DNA from: Paratractidigestivibacter faecalis
GTDB taxonomy: Bacteria; Actinomycetota; Coriobacteriia; Coriobacteriales; Atopobiaceae
Assembly (NCBI RefSeq): GCF_003416765.1
Contig: NZ_QSNG01000001.1
Coordinates: 1,142,742-1,206,741, forward strand
Direction of reading: 5' to 3'
Length of the DNA: 64,000 nucleotides
Shown: piece after piece, positions 39,034 through 46,395 of the stretch
How positions within the stretch are numbered: position 1 is the first letter of the stretch
Layout of the letters: every line of letters begins with the position of its first letter
Notes under the pieces: model-generated
What the model saw: only the letters and a program-made list of their open reading frames with translations
The model's database searches: none
Told to the model about the DNA's origin: nothing
Made by a program: the position numbers and the translations under genes

Positions 39034-40395
39034 ATGGAGAAGAACGTGCAGGCAGTGACCTCCGAGGACCTGGCGGCCGCGAGCGAGGCCTTCCGCGCCG
39101 AGAGGGCAAACCTCGTGGCCAAGAACGCCGTGAGCAGCAAGGGCATACGCGCCGCGGCCCGCGTGCCGGAGGCCGTGGCCAAAAGCGCCCTGGGCTTTGA
39201 CGTGGAGGTCCCCCAGGGAGACCGCTGCGACCAGAAGCGCTCCGGCCGCTGCTGGATGTTCGCCAGCCTGAACACCATGCGCTTCCGCACCATCAAGAAG
39301 TACAACCTCAAGACCTTCGAGCTCTCGCAGGCCTATCCCCTGTTCTGGGACAAGGTCGAGAAGAGCAACTGGTTCCTGGGCAACGTGATCGACACCCTGG
39401 AGGAGCCCGTCGACGGCCGCCTGGTGAGCTTCCTGCTCACCGACCCCATCGGCGACGGAGGCCAGTGGGACATGTTCAAGAGCCTGGTCAAGAAGTACGG
39501 CGTCTGCCCCAAGGAGGCCATGCCCGAGACCGCCTGCTCGCGCAACACTCGCGAGATGGACTCCTACCTCACGCGCTACCTGCGCGGATGCGCCTGCCGC
39601 CTGCGCCGCGCCCACGAGGCCGGCGTCGGCGCCGACGACCTTGCCTCAATGCGCCGCGAGATGATGGGCGAGGTCTACCAGCTCCTGGCCACCTGTCTGG
39701 GCGAGCCGCCCGCGAGCTTTGAGGTGCGCCTGCGCGACAAGGACGACAAGCTGGCGCTTGCCGGCACCTTCACGCCGCAGGAGTTCTTCGCCGAGGCCGT
39801 GGGCATGGAACTCGACGACTACGTGAGCCTGATCAGCGCGCCGACGGCCGACAAGCCCTTCGGCCACGCCTACACCGTGAGCCGCCTGGGCAACGTCGAG
39901 GAGGACGGCGGCGTCCGCTACCTCAACCTGCCCGTCTCCGAGCTCAAGCGCTGCGCCATGGAGCAGCTGGCCGACGGCCTGCCCGTGTGGTTTGGCTGCG
40001 ACGTGGCCCAGTCCTACCTAAGCGACGAGGGCATCATGGACACAGCGGCCCTCGACGTGGATGCGCTCTTTGGCTTCCCGGTGGAGGGCTGCATGGACCG
40101 CGCCGAGCGCCTGGAGTTCGGCGAGTCCCTCATGACGCACGCCATGGTCCTGGAGGGCGTGCGCCTAGGCACGGACGGCGCGCCCGAGCTCTGGAAGGTG
40201 GAGAACAGCTGGGGCAAGGACCACGGTCGCAACGGATTTGACACCATCAGCGACGCGTGGTTCGACGAGTACGTCTACCAGGTCGTGGTTGACAAGAGGT
40301 ACCTCACCGACGAGGAGCGCCACGTCTTTGAGACCGAGGAGGCCCGCGTACTCGCTCCCTGGGACCCCATGGGCTCCCTCGCCCGCACGCGCTAG
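39034..40395 (+). CDS. pepC: Aminopeptidase C (bleomycin hydrolase family, C1B)
   Basis: A 453-residue papain-fold aminopeptidase forming a hexamer with interior active sites. The catalytic residues are C73 (SGRCWMFASLN), His in the LMTHAMVLEGV segment and Asn in WKVENSWG. The C-terminus is Ala-poor with ...LARTR, lacking the blocked-tail Ala/Lys seen in some homologues. ATG 39034 has GAGGAGAA upstream. It is cytoplasmic and frees N-terminal residues from peptides. The palindrome at 40402 and a standard terminator at 40443 follow. Confidence 0.95.
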   Translation: MEKNVQAVTSEDLAAASEAFRAERANLVAKNAVSSKGIRAAARVPEAVAKSALGFDVEVPQGDRCDQKRSGRCWMFASLNTMRFRTIKKYNLKTFELSQAYPLFWDKVEKSNWFLGNVIDTLEEPVDGRLVSFLLTDPIGDGGQWDMFKSLVKKYGVCPKEAMPETACSRNTREMDSYLTRYLRGCACRLRRAHEAGVGADDLASMRREMMGEVYQLLATCLGEPPASFEVRLRDKDDKLALAGTFTPQEFFAEAVGMELDDYVSLISAPTADKPFGHAYTVSRLGNVEEDGGVRYLNLPVSELKRCAMEQLADGLPVWFGCDVAQSYLSDEGIMDTAALDVDALFGFPVEGCMDRAERLEFGESLMTHAMVLEGVRLGTDGAPELWKVENSWGKDHGRNGFDTISDAWFDEYVYQVVVDKRYLTDEERHVFETEEARVLAPWDPMGSLARTR

Positions 40396-40401
40396 GTGGG
40401 G

Positions 40402-40426
40402 TGACAAAGGGACAGTCCCTTTGTCA
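40402..40426 (+). repeat. Dispersed GGGACWGTCCC palindrome, copy 3
   Basis: A 25-bp inverted repeat with 12-bp arms (TGACAAAGGGAC and complement) around a single A, six bases after the pepC stop. Read in the sense direction, it matches the copy after yqeG (11139) including GTG before and CAACT after. Confidence 0.85.
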
Positions 40427-40442
40427 ACTCTCGGCATCACCG

Positions 40443-40473
40443 GGGCCCGGACGGCTGCGTCCGGGCCCTTTTT
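40443..40473 (+). terminator. Intrinsic terminator of pepC
   Basis: GGGCCCGGACG and CGTCCGGGCCC with a GCTG loop, followed by TTTTT on the plus strand. Confidence 0.93.
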
Positions 40474-40579
40474 GCGGCCATTTTCCGAGGGGTCGCAAGA
40501 CCGACCACGCCCATCCGTCAGCGGCGGCGACAAAAGCCCGGTTGACGCTCGACCGAGGACACGAATGGGCATGGCGCGC

Positions 40580-40681
40580 TCAACGCCTGCGCCTCCAGAC
40601 AAGCCAGACAAGGAGCCCGACGATCGCCAAGGGCGCAAGAACGACCAGCTCGGCGGGCAGAAGACCCCGATACGCACTCAT
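40580..40681 (-). CDS. 33-residue single-pass membrane peptide
   Basis: A short ORF downstream of rnpB on the same strand. It starts ATG at 40681 with GAGGGGTGG about eight bases upstream and ends TGA. The protein MSAYRGLLPAELVVLAPLAI continues with VGLLVWLVWRRRR: a 20-residue hydrophobic helix capped by Arg residues, the plan of small membrane proteins and of type I toxins such as Fst/TisB, with which I see no sequence match. It lacks an obvious antisense RNA. Evidence is RBS, size and hydrophobic pattern only; no homologue is recognised. Confidence 0.5.
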   Translation of the reverse strand: MSAYRGLLPAELVVLAPLAIVGLLVWLVWRRRR

Positions 40682-40734
40682 GACAGCCACCCCTCGTCGG
40701 AACGCTCTTGTCGAGAAAAGCGTACCACGCCGGC

Positions 40735-40772
40735 AAAAAAGAGCGCCCCGGCTCGTGCGTGAGCCGGGGCGC
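40735..40772 (-). terminator. Intrinsic terminator of rnpB
   Basis: On the minus strand GCGCCCCGGCTC/GAGCCGGGGCGC around a 6-base loop is followed by CTTTTTT. Confidence 0.93.
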
Positions 40773-40784
40773 TTCCGTCCAAAG

Positions 40785-41158
40785 AGGTGCGAGGCGGGCC
40801 TGTAAGCCGGGTTCTGTCTGGGGCGGCCATTTATCTACTGCGGACGTCGCCGTCCGCCTCTAGCGCGCAACCCGAGCACAGTGCGGGCCACACCATGGTG
40901 CTCCTATTTGCGTTTGCTCCGGATGGGGCTTGCCAAGCCGCCGTGTTGCCACGACGCTGGTGGTCTCTTACACCACCGTTTCAGCTTTTCCCTTTGCGTG
41001 CGGCGAACCGCCCGCAGGTGGGAGTCTTCTTTTCTGCGGCGCTTTCCGTCGGGTTACCCCGCCTGGCTGTTAGCCAGCATCCTGCCCTGTGGAGCCCGGA
41101 CTTTCCTCATGGCGCACGATCGCTCGCACGCCCCGCGGTCGCCTGGCCCACCTCGCAA
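40785..41158 (-). ncRNA. rnpB: RNase P RNA, bacterial class A
   Basis: The minus strand reads GAGGAAAGTCCGGGCTCC (complement of about 41088-41105), the conserved CR-I region, with GAACCCGGCTTACAGGCC near the 3' end, and a P1 helix formed by GCGAGGTGGGC at the 5' end with GCCCGCCTCGC at the 3' end. Length about 370. It is the catalytic RNA that cuts tRNA 5' leaders. Ends are approximate within a few bases. The TAGAAT box at 41164-41169 would start it near 41157. Confidence 0.95.
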
Positions 41159-41163
41159 GGGGG

Positions 41164-41169
41164 AATTCT
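41164..41169 (-). promoter_or_regulatory. -10 box of rnpB
   Basis: TAGAAT on the minus strand about seven bases before the inferred 5' end of rnpB. The opposite strand has TTACAAT at about 41203-41209, which may serve the PTS IIA gene. Confidence 0.65.
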
Positions 41170-41267
41170 AGCACGCCCGCGTCCGCGACGCGACTCGTTT
41201 GGTTACAATACGGAGAAGTACGCAATCTCTGCGGATGGCAAGTGTCATTCCGTGAAAGGCAGCAAAC

Positions 41268-41789
41268 TTGGGTCTGTTCGATAGGTTTTCTCCGGCGGGC
41301 GCCGCTCGCCCGGACTCCGTGGCTGCCAGCCAGGCGCCCGACACCATCTGCGCCCCGCTCACCGGCTCGCTCGTCCAGCTCAAGGACGTGGCGGACCCGG
41401 TCTTCTCGCAGGGCATGCTCGGTCCCGGCCTGGGAATCTCCGGCGAGGGGGACGTGGCCTATGCGCCCGTCTCGGGCACCGTCATCGCAACCACCTCCAC
41501 CAGCCACGCCATCGCCCTCAAGGCGGACGACGGCGCGGAGGTCCTTCTCCACGTGGGAGTGGACACCGTGGCCCTGCGTGGCCGCGGCTTCAAGACCCTG
41601 GTCAAGCAGGGAGACCACGTGAGCGCCGGAGACCCGCTCATCCTCTTTGACCGCGCCCTCATCCGCGAGCGCGGCCTGGACGACACCGTCATCGTCACCG
41701 TGACCAACGCCGACGAGATGGGCGGGGTCTCCCCCGTCGAGGGAGCCGACGTCACCGCCGGGGACGCGCTTCTCACCACCGCGTGCTAG
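41268..41789 (+). CDS. crr: Orphan PTS glucose-type IIA component
   Basis: A 173-residue IIA-Glc-like protein: residues PLTGSLVQLKDVADPVFSQ, the phosphoryl-accepting His95 in EVLLHVGVDTVAL and the second active-site His80 in TSTSHAIAL. It accepts phosphate from HPr. It stands alone without IIB/IIC, so it may serve a distant permease or regulate, as Crr does. The start is TTG at 41268 with GAAAGG in front. The N-terminal 20 residues are non-conserved. The YigZ gene follows with near overlap. Confidence 0.9.
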   Translation: MGLFDRFSPAGAARPDSVAASQAPDTICAPLTGSLVQLKDVADPVFSQGMLGPGLGISGEGDVAYAPVSGTVIATTSTSHAIALKADDGAEVLLHVGVDTVALRGRGFKTLVKQGDHVSAGDPLILFDRALIRERGLDDTVIVTVTNADEMGGVSPVEGADVTAGDALLTTAC

Positions 41790-41791
41790 GC

Positions 41792-42433
41792 ATGGGCGCC
41801 GCAAGCTACCACACCCTTGCCGCGGGCGTCGAGGTCACGGGCGAGTTCGAGGACCGCCGCAGCCGCTTCATAGCCCAGCTCGTCCACGTGGGCAGCGAGG
41901 CGGAGGCCGAGGCCCACATAGCCGCCGTGCGCGCCCGCCACCACGACGCGCGCCACAACGTGCCCGCCTGGATTCTGGCCGACGGCCGCGAGCGCTGCTC
42001 CGATGACGGCGAGCCCAGCCGCACCTCCGGCATGCCCACCCTGGACGTCCTCAAGGGCGCCGGGCTGGCGGACGTCTGCTGCGTGGTCACGCGCTACTTT
42101 GGCGGTACCCTGCTGGGGCCGGGAGGGCTCGTCCGCGCCTACACCGCCGCCACGCAGGCCGCCGTGGAGGCCGCCGAGCGCCAGGGGGCCATCGTGGAGA
42201 TGACCCTGGTCACGCCCGTGACGGCGCAGGTGCCCTACGCGCTCTACGACCGCTGCGCACGCCTGGTCTCAGACGCCGGCGGCAAGGTGGCGGACTCCCT
42301 CTTTGCCGAGGACGTGCAGCTCACGTGCCTCTTCCACGCCGGCGACGAGCAGCGCTTCATCGACGCCATGCGCGAGCTCGCCTGCGGAGAGGACCTCTGC
42401 CGCGCCGGCGAACCCTCCTTCAGGGAGTTCTAG
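41792..42433 (+). CDS. YigZ/IMPACT family protein
   Basis: A 213-residue member of the YigZ family (UPF0029 N-terminal domain plus DUF1949 C-terminal domain). The N-terminal signature FIAQLVHV...HNVPAWILADGRERCSDDGEP (split) and VVTRYFGGTLLGPGGLVRAYT mark it. Eukaryotic IMPACT regulates GCN1; bacterial function is open, possibly tRNA- or proline-related. ATG 41792 follows the crr stop by two bases; an earlier GTG at 41783 overlaps it. Good confidence in family, little in function. Confidence 0.9.
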   Translation: MGAASYHTLAAGVEVTGEFEDRRSRFIAQLVHVGSEAEAEAHIAAVRARHHDARHNVPAWILADGRERCSDDGEPSRTSGMPTLDVLKGAGLADVCCVVTRYFGGTLLGPGGLVRAYTAATQAAVEAAERQGAIVEMTLVTPVTAQVPYALYDRCARLVSDAGGKVADSLFAEDVQLTCLFHAGDEQRFIDAMRELACGEDLCRAGEPSFREF

Positions 42434-42461
42434 CCGGAAGGGGCGGCTGGCTGCCGGTCCA

Positions 42462-42577
42462 CGTTGCCTACCGAAAAAACGGTACCAATTTTTTCGAACA
42501 GCCAGCAAACACCCAGTTGGCGAGAAGCCCTTCCCCCCACCCCGGGCGTTGCCTACCGATTTTTCGGTAGGCAACGC
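42462..42577. repeat. Short inverted repeats sharing CGTTGCCTACCGA
   Basis: CGTTGCCTACCGA occurs at 42462 (followed by AAAAAACGGTA) and at 42547, where it pairs with TCGGTAGGCAACG around TTTT to give a 14-bp hairpin. A 9-mer copy sits between them at 42519. The gap 42434-42842 holds no gene I can support. Confidence 0.7.
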
Positions 42578-42670
42578 GTGCCTCTCCCAAAGGCATCCAG
42601 AACCGCATGGCACGGCCTGAGGTTGTTCGGTCGGCTTCCATCTCGGAGGAGAAGAAACATCTGCAGAGAA

Positions 42671-42734
42671 GGGCGGACCCACCCCATCTCAGGGGGCTTC
42701 GTTCAGCTCCCCCTGAGATGGGGTGGGTCCGCCC
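42671..42734. terminator. Long hairpin upstream of the radical SAM gene
   Basis: Arms of about 26-27 bases (GGGCGGACCCACCCCATCTC and on) pair across a loop of about ten bases containing CTTCG. It lies between yigZ and the radical SAM gene; without a T-tract, termination is possible but not certain. Confidence 0.6.
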
Positions 42735-42798
42735 GTCGCCCTCGGGAGGTCCTTCTCGGCTGATTGAAACTGACCGAACAAATGTCCGCCGTCTGTGC

Positions 42799-42804
42799 TA
42801 TAGT
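42799..42804 (+). promoter_or_regulatory. -10 box upstream of the radical SAM gene
   Basis: TATAGT, preceded by an unusual A+T-rich stretch for this genome. A transcript from here would begin near 42811, almost at a TTG codon (42813) in frame with the protein. Confidence 0.55.
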
Positions 42805-42842
42805 TCCCTCACTTGAAACACCCGTTCGTGATTGGGGGGCTC

Positions 42843-44315
42843 GTGGACGCGTTGGAGAAGCTGGAGATCCTGGCCGAGGCGGCCCGCTTTGACGCCGCAT
42901 GCACCTCCTCGGGCTCGGACCGCGGGCCGCGGGCCGGCAGCCTGGGCGCCACCAAGGCTGCCGGCTGCTGCCACACGTTCACCCCGGACGGCCGCTGCGT
43001 CACCCTGCTCAAGGTCCTCATGTCAAACGCCTGCAGCTATGACTGCGCCTATTGCGTGAACCGCAGCTCGGCGAGCTGCCGGCGCGCCACCTTCGCCCCA
43101 CGTGAGCTGGCCGAGCTCACCGTCGACTTCTACAAGCGCAACTACATAGAGGGGCTCTTCCTCTCGTCCGGGGTGCTGGGCACACCGGACGCCACCTCGG
43201 AGCGCATGGTCAGCTGCCTGCGCACCTTAAGGGAAGAGCTCCGTTTCAACGGCTACGTGCACTCCAAGGTCATCCCCGGCACCTCGCCGGAGCTGGTGGA
43301 CGAGCTCGGCCGCCTCTCGGACCGGCTCTCCGTCAACTTGGAGCTCCCCAGCGAGCGCTCCCTGGGCACGCTCTGCCCAAACAAGACAAAGTCGCAGGTA
43401 ATGACCCCCATGGAGCAGATCTTCAAGACCCGGGTCCAAGAGGAGGAGCACCTGCTCGCGCACGGTGGCAGGCGGCTCGGAGGCCCGGCGAGAAGGGCAC
43501 TGGGCGCAGGCCCCGCCGTCACGGGCATCCAGACGTCGGCCACGGCGTCCCCGGCCGGGCCGTCAGACGCCCTCGCCCGCACCGAGGCCGCCCTCTCGCG
43601 GGGCGCGGGCACCTCTCCCCTGCTGACCAACGGGGCGTGCCTCACCACCATGCCGCACTCGCGCGTGGCCAGCCGCCGTCGCCGGTTTGCCCCGGCCGGG
43701 CAGTCCACGCAGATCATCGTGGGGGCAAGCCCCGAGGACGACAACCACATCCTCAAGCTCTCGAGCGCCCTCTACCGGCGCTTTGGCCTCAAGCGCGTGT
43801 TCTTCTCGGCGTACGTGCCCATGATGGAGGACGCGCACCTGCCGGACCTCCAGACGCCCGTGCCGCTGCGCCGGGAGCACCGCCTCTACCAGGCGGACTG
43901 GCTCATGCGCTACTACGGCTTTGCGGCAGACGAGCTCGTCACGCCAGAGACGCCCTGGCTAGACCTGGACGTGGACCCAAAGACCGCGTGGGCGCTGGCC
44001 CACATCGAGCAGTTTCCAGTGGAGGTCATGGACGCCAGCCTGGAGCGGCTGCTGCGCGTGCCGGGGCTGGGGCCGGTGGGAGCCCGGCGCATCGTTGCGG
44101 CACGCTCGCGCGGGCGCCTGGACTTCGATGACCTCAAGGCCATGCACGTCACCCTCGGCCGCGCCCGGCACTTCATCACGTGCTGCGGGAAGAGGGACGC
44201 CAAGAGCCCACTCGACGCGGAGCTCATCAGAAGGAAGGTGGTGGGGGATGCCCAGGAGGCCACGTACAACAGGCGGCGCAGAGAGCTTGAGGGCAGGCAG
44301 CTCAGGCTCTTCTGA
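42843..44315 (+). CDS. Putative DNA modification/repair radical SAM protein
   Basis: About 490 residues; the radical SAM cluster motif CSYDCAYC sits near residue 64-71 (74-81 from the TTG start), followed by the family's SCRRATFAPRELAELTVDFYKR and the FAPAGQSTQIIVGASPED region. C-terminal helix-hairpin-helix residues (RLLRVPGLGPVGARRIV) suggest DNA binding. It matches the TIGR03916 type, which pairs with a DUF4130/UDG-linked protein encoded next. An insertion of about 75 residues (43452-43674) interrupts the middle and is low in complexity. Start is uncertain: GTG 42843, GTG 42828 and TTG 42813 are all possible. Confidence 0.88.
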   Translation: MDALEKLEILAEAARFDAACTSSGSDRGPRAGSLGATKAAGCCHTFTPDGRCVTLLKVLMSNACSYDCAYCVNRSSASCRRATFAPRELAELTVDFYKRNYIEGLFLSSGVLGTPDATSERMVSCLRTLREELRFNGYVHSKVIPGTSPELVDELGRLSDRLSVNLELPSERSLGTLCPNKTKSQVMTPMEQIFKTRVQEEEHLLAHGGRRLGGPARRALGAGPAVTGIQTSATASPAGPSDALARTEAALSRGAGTSPLLTNGACLTTMPHSRVASRRRRFAPAGQSTQIIVGASPEDDNHILKLSSALYRRFGLKRVFFSAYVPMMEDAHLPDLQTPVPLRREHRLYQADWLMRYYGFAADELVTPETPWLDLDVDPKTAWALAHIEQFPVEVMDASLERLLRVPGLGPVGARRIVAARSRGRLDFDDLKAMHVTLGRARHFITCCGKRDAKSPLDAELIRRKVVGDAQEATYNRRRRELEGRQLRLF

Positions 44316-44346
44316 GGCCATCTCAGGCCAGAAAGACACCACGGCG

Positions 44347-45246
44347 GTGACGGTGGCCACGCAAGCCCTCAAAGAGGCCCTGGAAGCCTCCGAGGGCGTC
44401 CTTCTGCCCTGCGAGCCAAGCCCCGAGGGGATGCTTGCCGCCGTGGGGATGACCTACCTCGCGCGCGTGGGCAGGACCGACCGCGTGAGGCTCGCTCGCG
44501 CCGACGCCTGCCAGCCCATGCTCGGCGAGGTCACGTGCGCGGCGCCTCCCGCCGCGGACGCCTCGGCCGTCGCGCTGGCGCGTCGGGTCCTCGCGGGCGT
44601 CAGGCGCTCCACGGGGGCGGAGGCCGCGCGCCGCATAGTCCTCGCCTGCGCGGCGGACGGCGCCGACGCGCCAGAGGCGGTGCGCCGCTACGTCCGGACC
44701 TGCTTTGCCTGCGGCCGCGCCCTGCCCCCCACCGACCCGAGCGTCCTTGCCCTAGACGACCTCGCTCGCACCGTCACCAACGAGGTCGAGAAGACCCGCC
44801 AGTTCGTGCGCTTCTCCCACGTAGCGGACGGCTCGTGGATGGCGGTCTTCAGGCCGGCGGCAAACACGGTGCCCCTGGTGGCCACCCACTTTGCGGAGCG
44901 CATGGGCACCGAGCGCTTCTGCCTGCTCGACCCCACGCGCGGCGTGGCGGCCCTGCACGAGGCGGGCGAGCGCCGCTGCCAGGTGGTGGGGGTGGACGCC
45001 CAGCTGGCCTCTCGGATAGATCGGGAGCTGCGCCTTGCCTCGGACGAACCCTACGTGCGCGCCCTCTGGAAGCGCCTCTACGACGGCCTTGCTCTTAAGG
45101 GGCGCAGCCCCTACGAGCGCGGCTACGACCTCAGGACCCACTGGATGCCCAAGCGGCTCTGGGAGGGACTCGTGGAGCTGGACCCGCGCTCGGCAGACCC
45201 AGGCACCCACGTGCCCGCCCGCTACGCCGGCCGCCAGTCCGCCTAA
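44347..45246 (+). CDS. TIGR03915/DUF4130 family protein, partner of the radical SAM
   Basis: About 299 residues, DUF4130 type. Recognisable blocks are FVRFSHVADGSWMAVFRPAAN, HFAERMGTERFCLLDPTRG and the C-terminal LWKRLYDGLALKGR.PYERGYDLRTHWMPKRLWEGL. The family is encoded beside the radical SAM protein and is linked to uracil-DNA glycosylase-like domains; a DNA repair or modification role is inferred. The start is not defined by a good RBS: GTG 44347 or 44353 give conserved N-termini, while ATG 44248 overlaps the upstream gene. It ends facing divIVA. Confidence 0.82.
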   Translation: MTVATQALKEALEASEGVLLPCEPSPEGMLAAVGMTYLARVGRTDRVRLARADACQPMLGEVTCAAPPAADASAVALARRVLAGVRRSTGAEAARRIVLACAADGADAPEAVRRYVRTCFACGRALPPTDPSVLALDDLARTVTNEVEKTRQFVRFSHVADGSWMAVFRPAANTVPLVATHFAERMGTERFCLLDPTRGVAALHEAGERRCQVVGVDAQLASRIDRELRLASDEPYVRALWKRLYDGLALKGRSPYERGYDLRTHWMPKRLWEGLVELDPRSADPGTHVPARYAGRQSA

Positions 45247-45253
45247 CGGGACG

Positions 45254-45284
45254 AAAAAGGCCCCGGGGCCAGGGCCTCGGGGCC
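45254..45284 (-). terminator. Intrinsic terminator of divIVA
   Basis: On the minus strand GGCCCCG and CCGGGGCC arms around an 11-base spacer are followed by TTTTT. It lies between convergent DUF4130 and divIVA, 29 bases after the divIVA stop. Confidence 0.8.
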
Positions 45285-45312
45285 GGAAGCGCGCGTCAGC
45301 GAGAAACCCGGG

Positions 45313-46011
45313 CTAGTCCAGGTCGCCAAAGTCGCCGAGCGGAGAGACGTCGCTCGCGGGGGCGGCCACGGGAGCCGCGGGGGCAACGGGAGCCGGGACG
45401 GCGTCGTTGTGCGTGGTGCCGGCGGAGCCGTTGGGGGCAGACAGGGCGACAAAGCCGGCGGCGGGCATGACGGCCTCGGCATCGTCCATGAAGTGCTGCA
45501 GGAGCTTCTTGTACTCGCCGCGGAAGTCCTCGCGGGACTGCTTCAGGCGGTCGATCTCGTCGAGCTCGTTCTGCTTCTCGGCCAGGGCCTGGCGGATGAC
45601 CTCGCGGGCCTTCTGGTCGGCCTCGTTGCGGATGCGCTCGGCGTTGTCGCGGGCCTCGGCCACGAGCTTATCGGCGCTCTGCTGGGCGACGATGAGCACC
45701 TGGGAGATCTGGCGCTCGGAGACGGAAAGGTCGACGGCAGGAGCGGGAGCGGGCGTCGGGGCGACGACGGGAGCGGGGGCGGCCAGCTGCGTGGCGCCGG
45801 CGTTCTCCTCCAGGCTCGCGATCTGGGCGTTGGCGGCGGCGAGCTGCTGCTCGGTGTTGTTTAGGCGGCCCTTGAGGTCAGCGATCTTCTGGAGCATGGC
45901 GTCGACCTCGGAAGAGATCTGCTCGAGGAAGGCGTCGACCTCCTCGGTGTCATAGCCGTGCTTGGAGGGAGAGAAGGTCTGCTGCTCGATGTCTGCTGGT
46001 GTGATTGCCAT
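45313..46011 (-). CDS. divIVA: DivIVA domain-containing protein
   Basis: A 232-residue peripheral membrane protein. The N-terminal lipid-binding segment reads FSPSKHGYDTEEVDAFLEQI, followed by a coiled coil (about 30-70), a Pro/Ala linker and a second coiled coil (about 95-175: QISQVLIVAQQSADKLVAEA and on), and an Ala/Pro tail. In Actinobacteria DivIVA (Wag31) directs polar or septal growth. It ends the division run ftsZ-pgeF-yggS-sepF-yggT-divIVA. RBS AAAGGGAA is present upstream. Confidence 0.93.
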   Translation of the reverse strand: MAITPADIEQQTFSPSKHGYDTEEVDAFLEQISSEVDAMLQKIADLKGRLNNTEQQLAAANAQIASLEENAGATQLAAPAPVVAPTPAPAPAVDLSVSERQISQVLIVAQQSADKLVAEARDNAERIRNEADQKAREVIRQALAEKQNELDEIDRLKQSREDFRGEYKKLLQHFMDDAEAVMPAAGFVALSAPNGSAGTTHNDAVPAPVAPAAPVAAPASDVSPLGDFGDLD

Positions 46012-46059
46012 TCTGGTTCCCTTTCGGATCGATGAACGCGGGGGTACCGCGTTCCAACA

Positions 46060-46332
46060 CTACAAAATGATAGACAAAACCACTCGCTCGATGATGCCGA
46101 GCGCGAATATCGCCAGAATCGGCGAAAAGTCCACCCCGCCAAGCGCGGGCATCAGGCGCCTGAAGAAGCCGAGGTAGGGCTCCACGAGCGTGCCCAACGC
46201 GTCCCTGAAGGTGTCGATGCCGCCATGACCGATGCCGCGCGGCACCCAGCTCATGATGCACCAGACCACGATCATGAACTCGTAGACGTTGAAGAGCCTT
46301 GCGATGAGGTTTGCGAGTGCGTAGATGCTCAT
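46060..46332 (-). CDS. YggT family membrane protein
   Basis: A 90-residue protein with two hydrophobic segments (YEFMIVVWCIMSWVPRG, split, and PILAIFALGIIERVVLS) and the FRDALGTLVEPYLGFFRRLMP motif between them. YggT family members lie beside sepF and divIVA in many Gram-positives and cyanobacteria and are tied to division or to osmotic stress. The exact role is unknown. Gaps are 48 bases to divIVA and 63 to sepF. Confidence 0.92.
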   Translation of the reverse strand: MSIYALANLIARLFNVYEFMIVVWCIMSWVPRGIGHGGIDTFRDALGTLVEPYLGFFRRLMPALGGVDFSPILAIFALGIIERVVLSIIL

Positions 46333-46395
46333 GGGGCGGGAGGTACCTTTCGTTTGCGGGTCAGTGGCGCGACGGGCGTCGCCGGGGCTTCTCGC

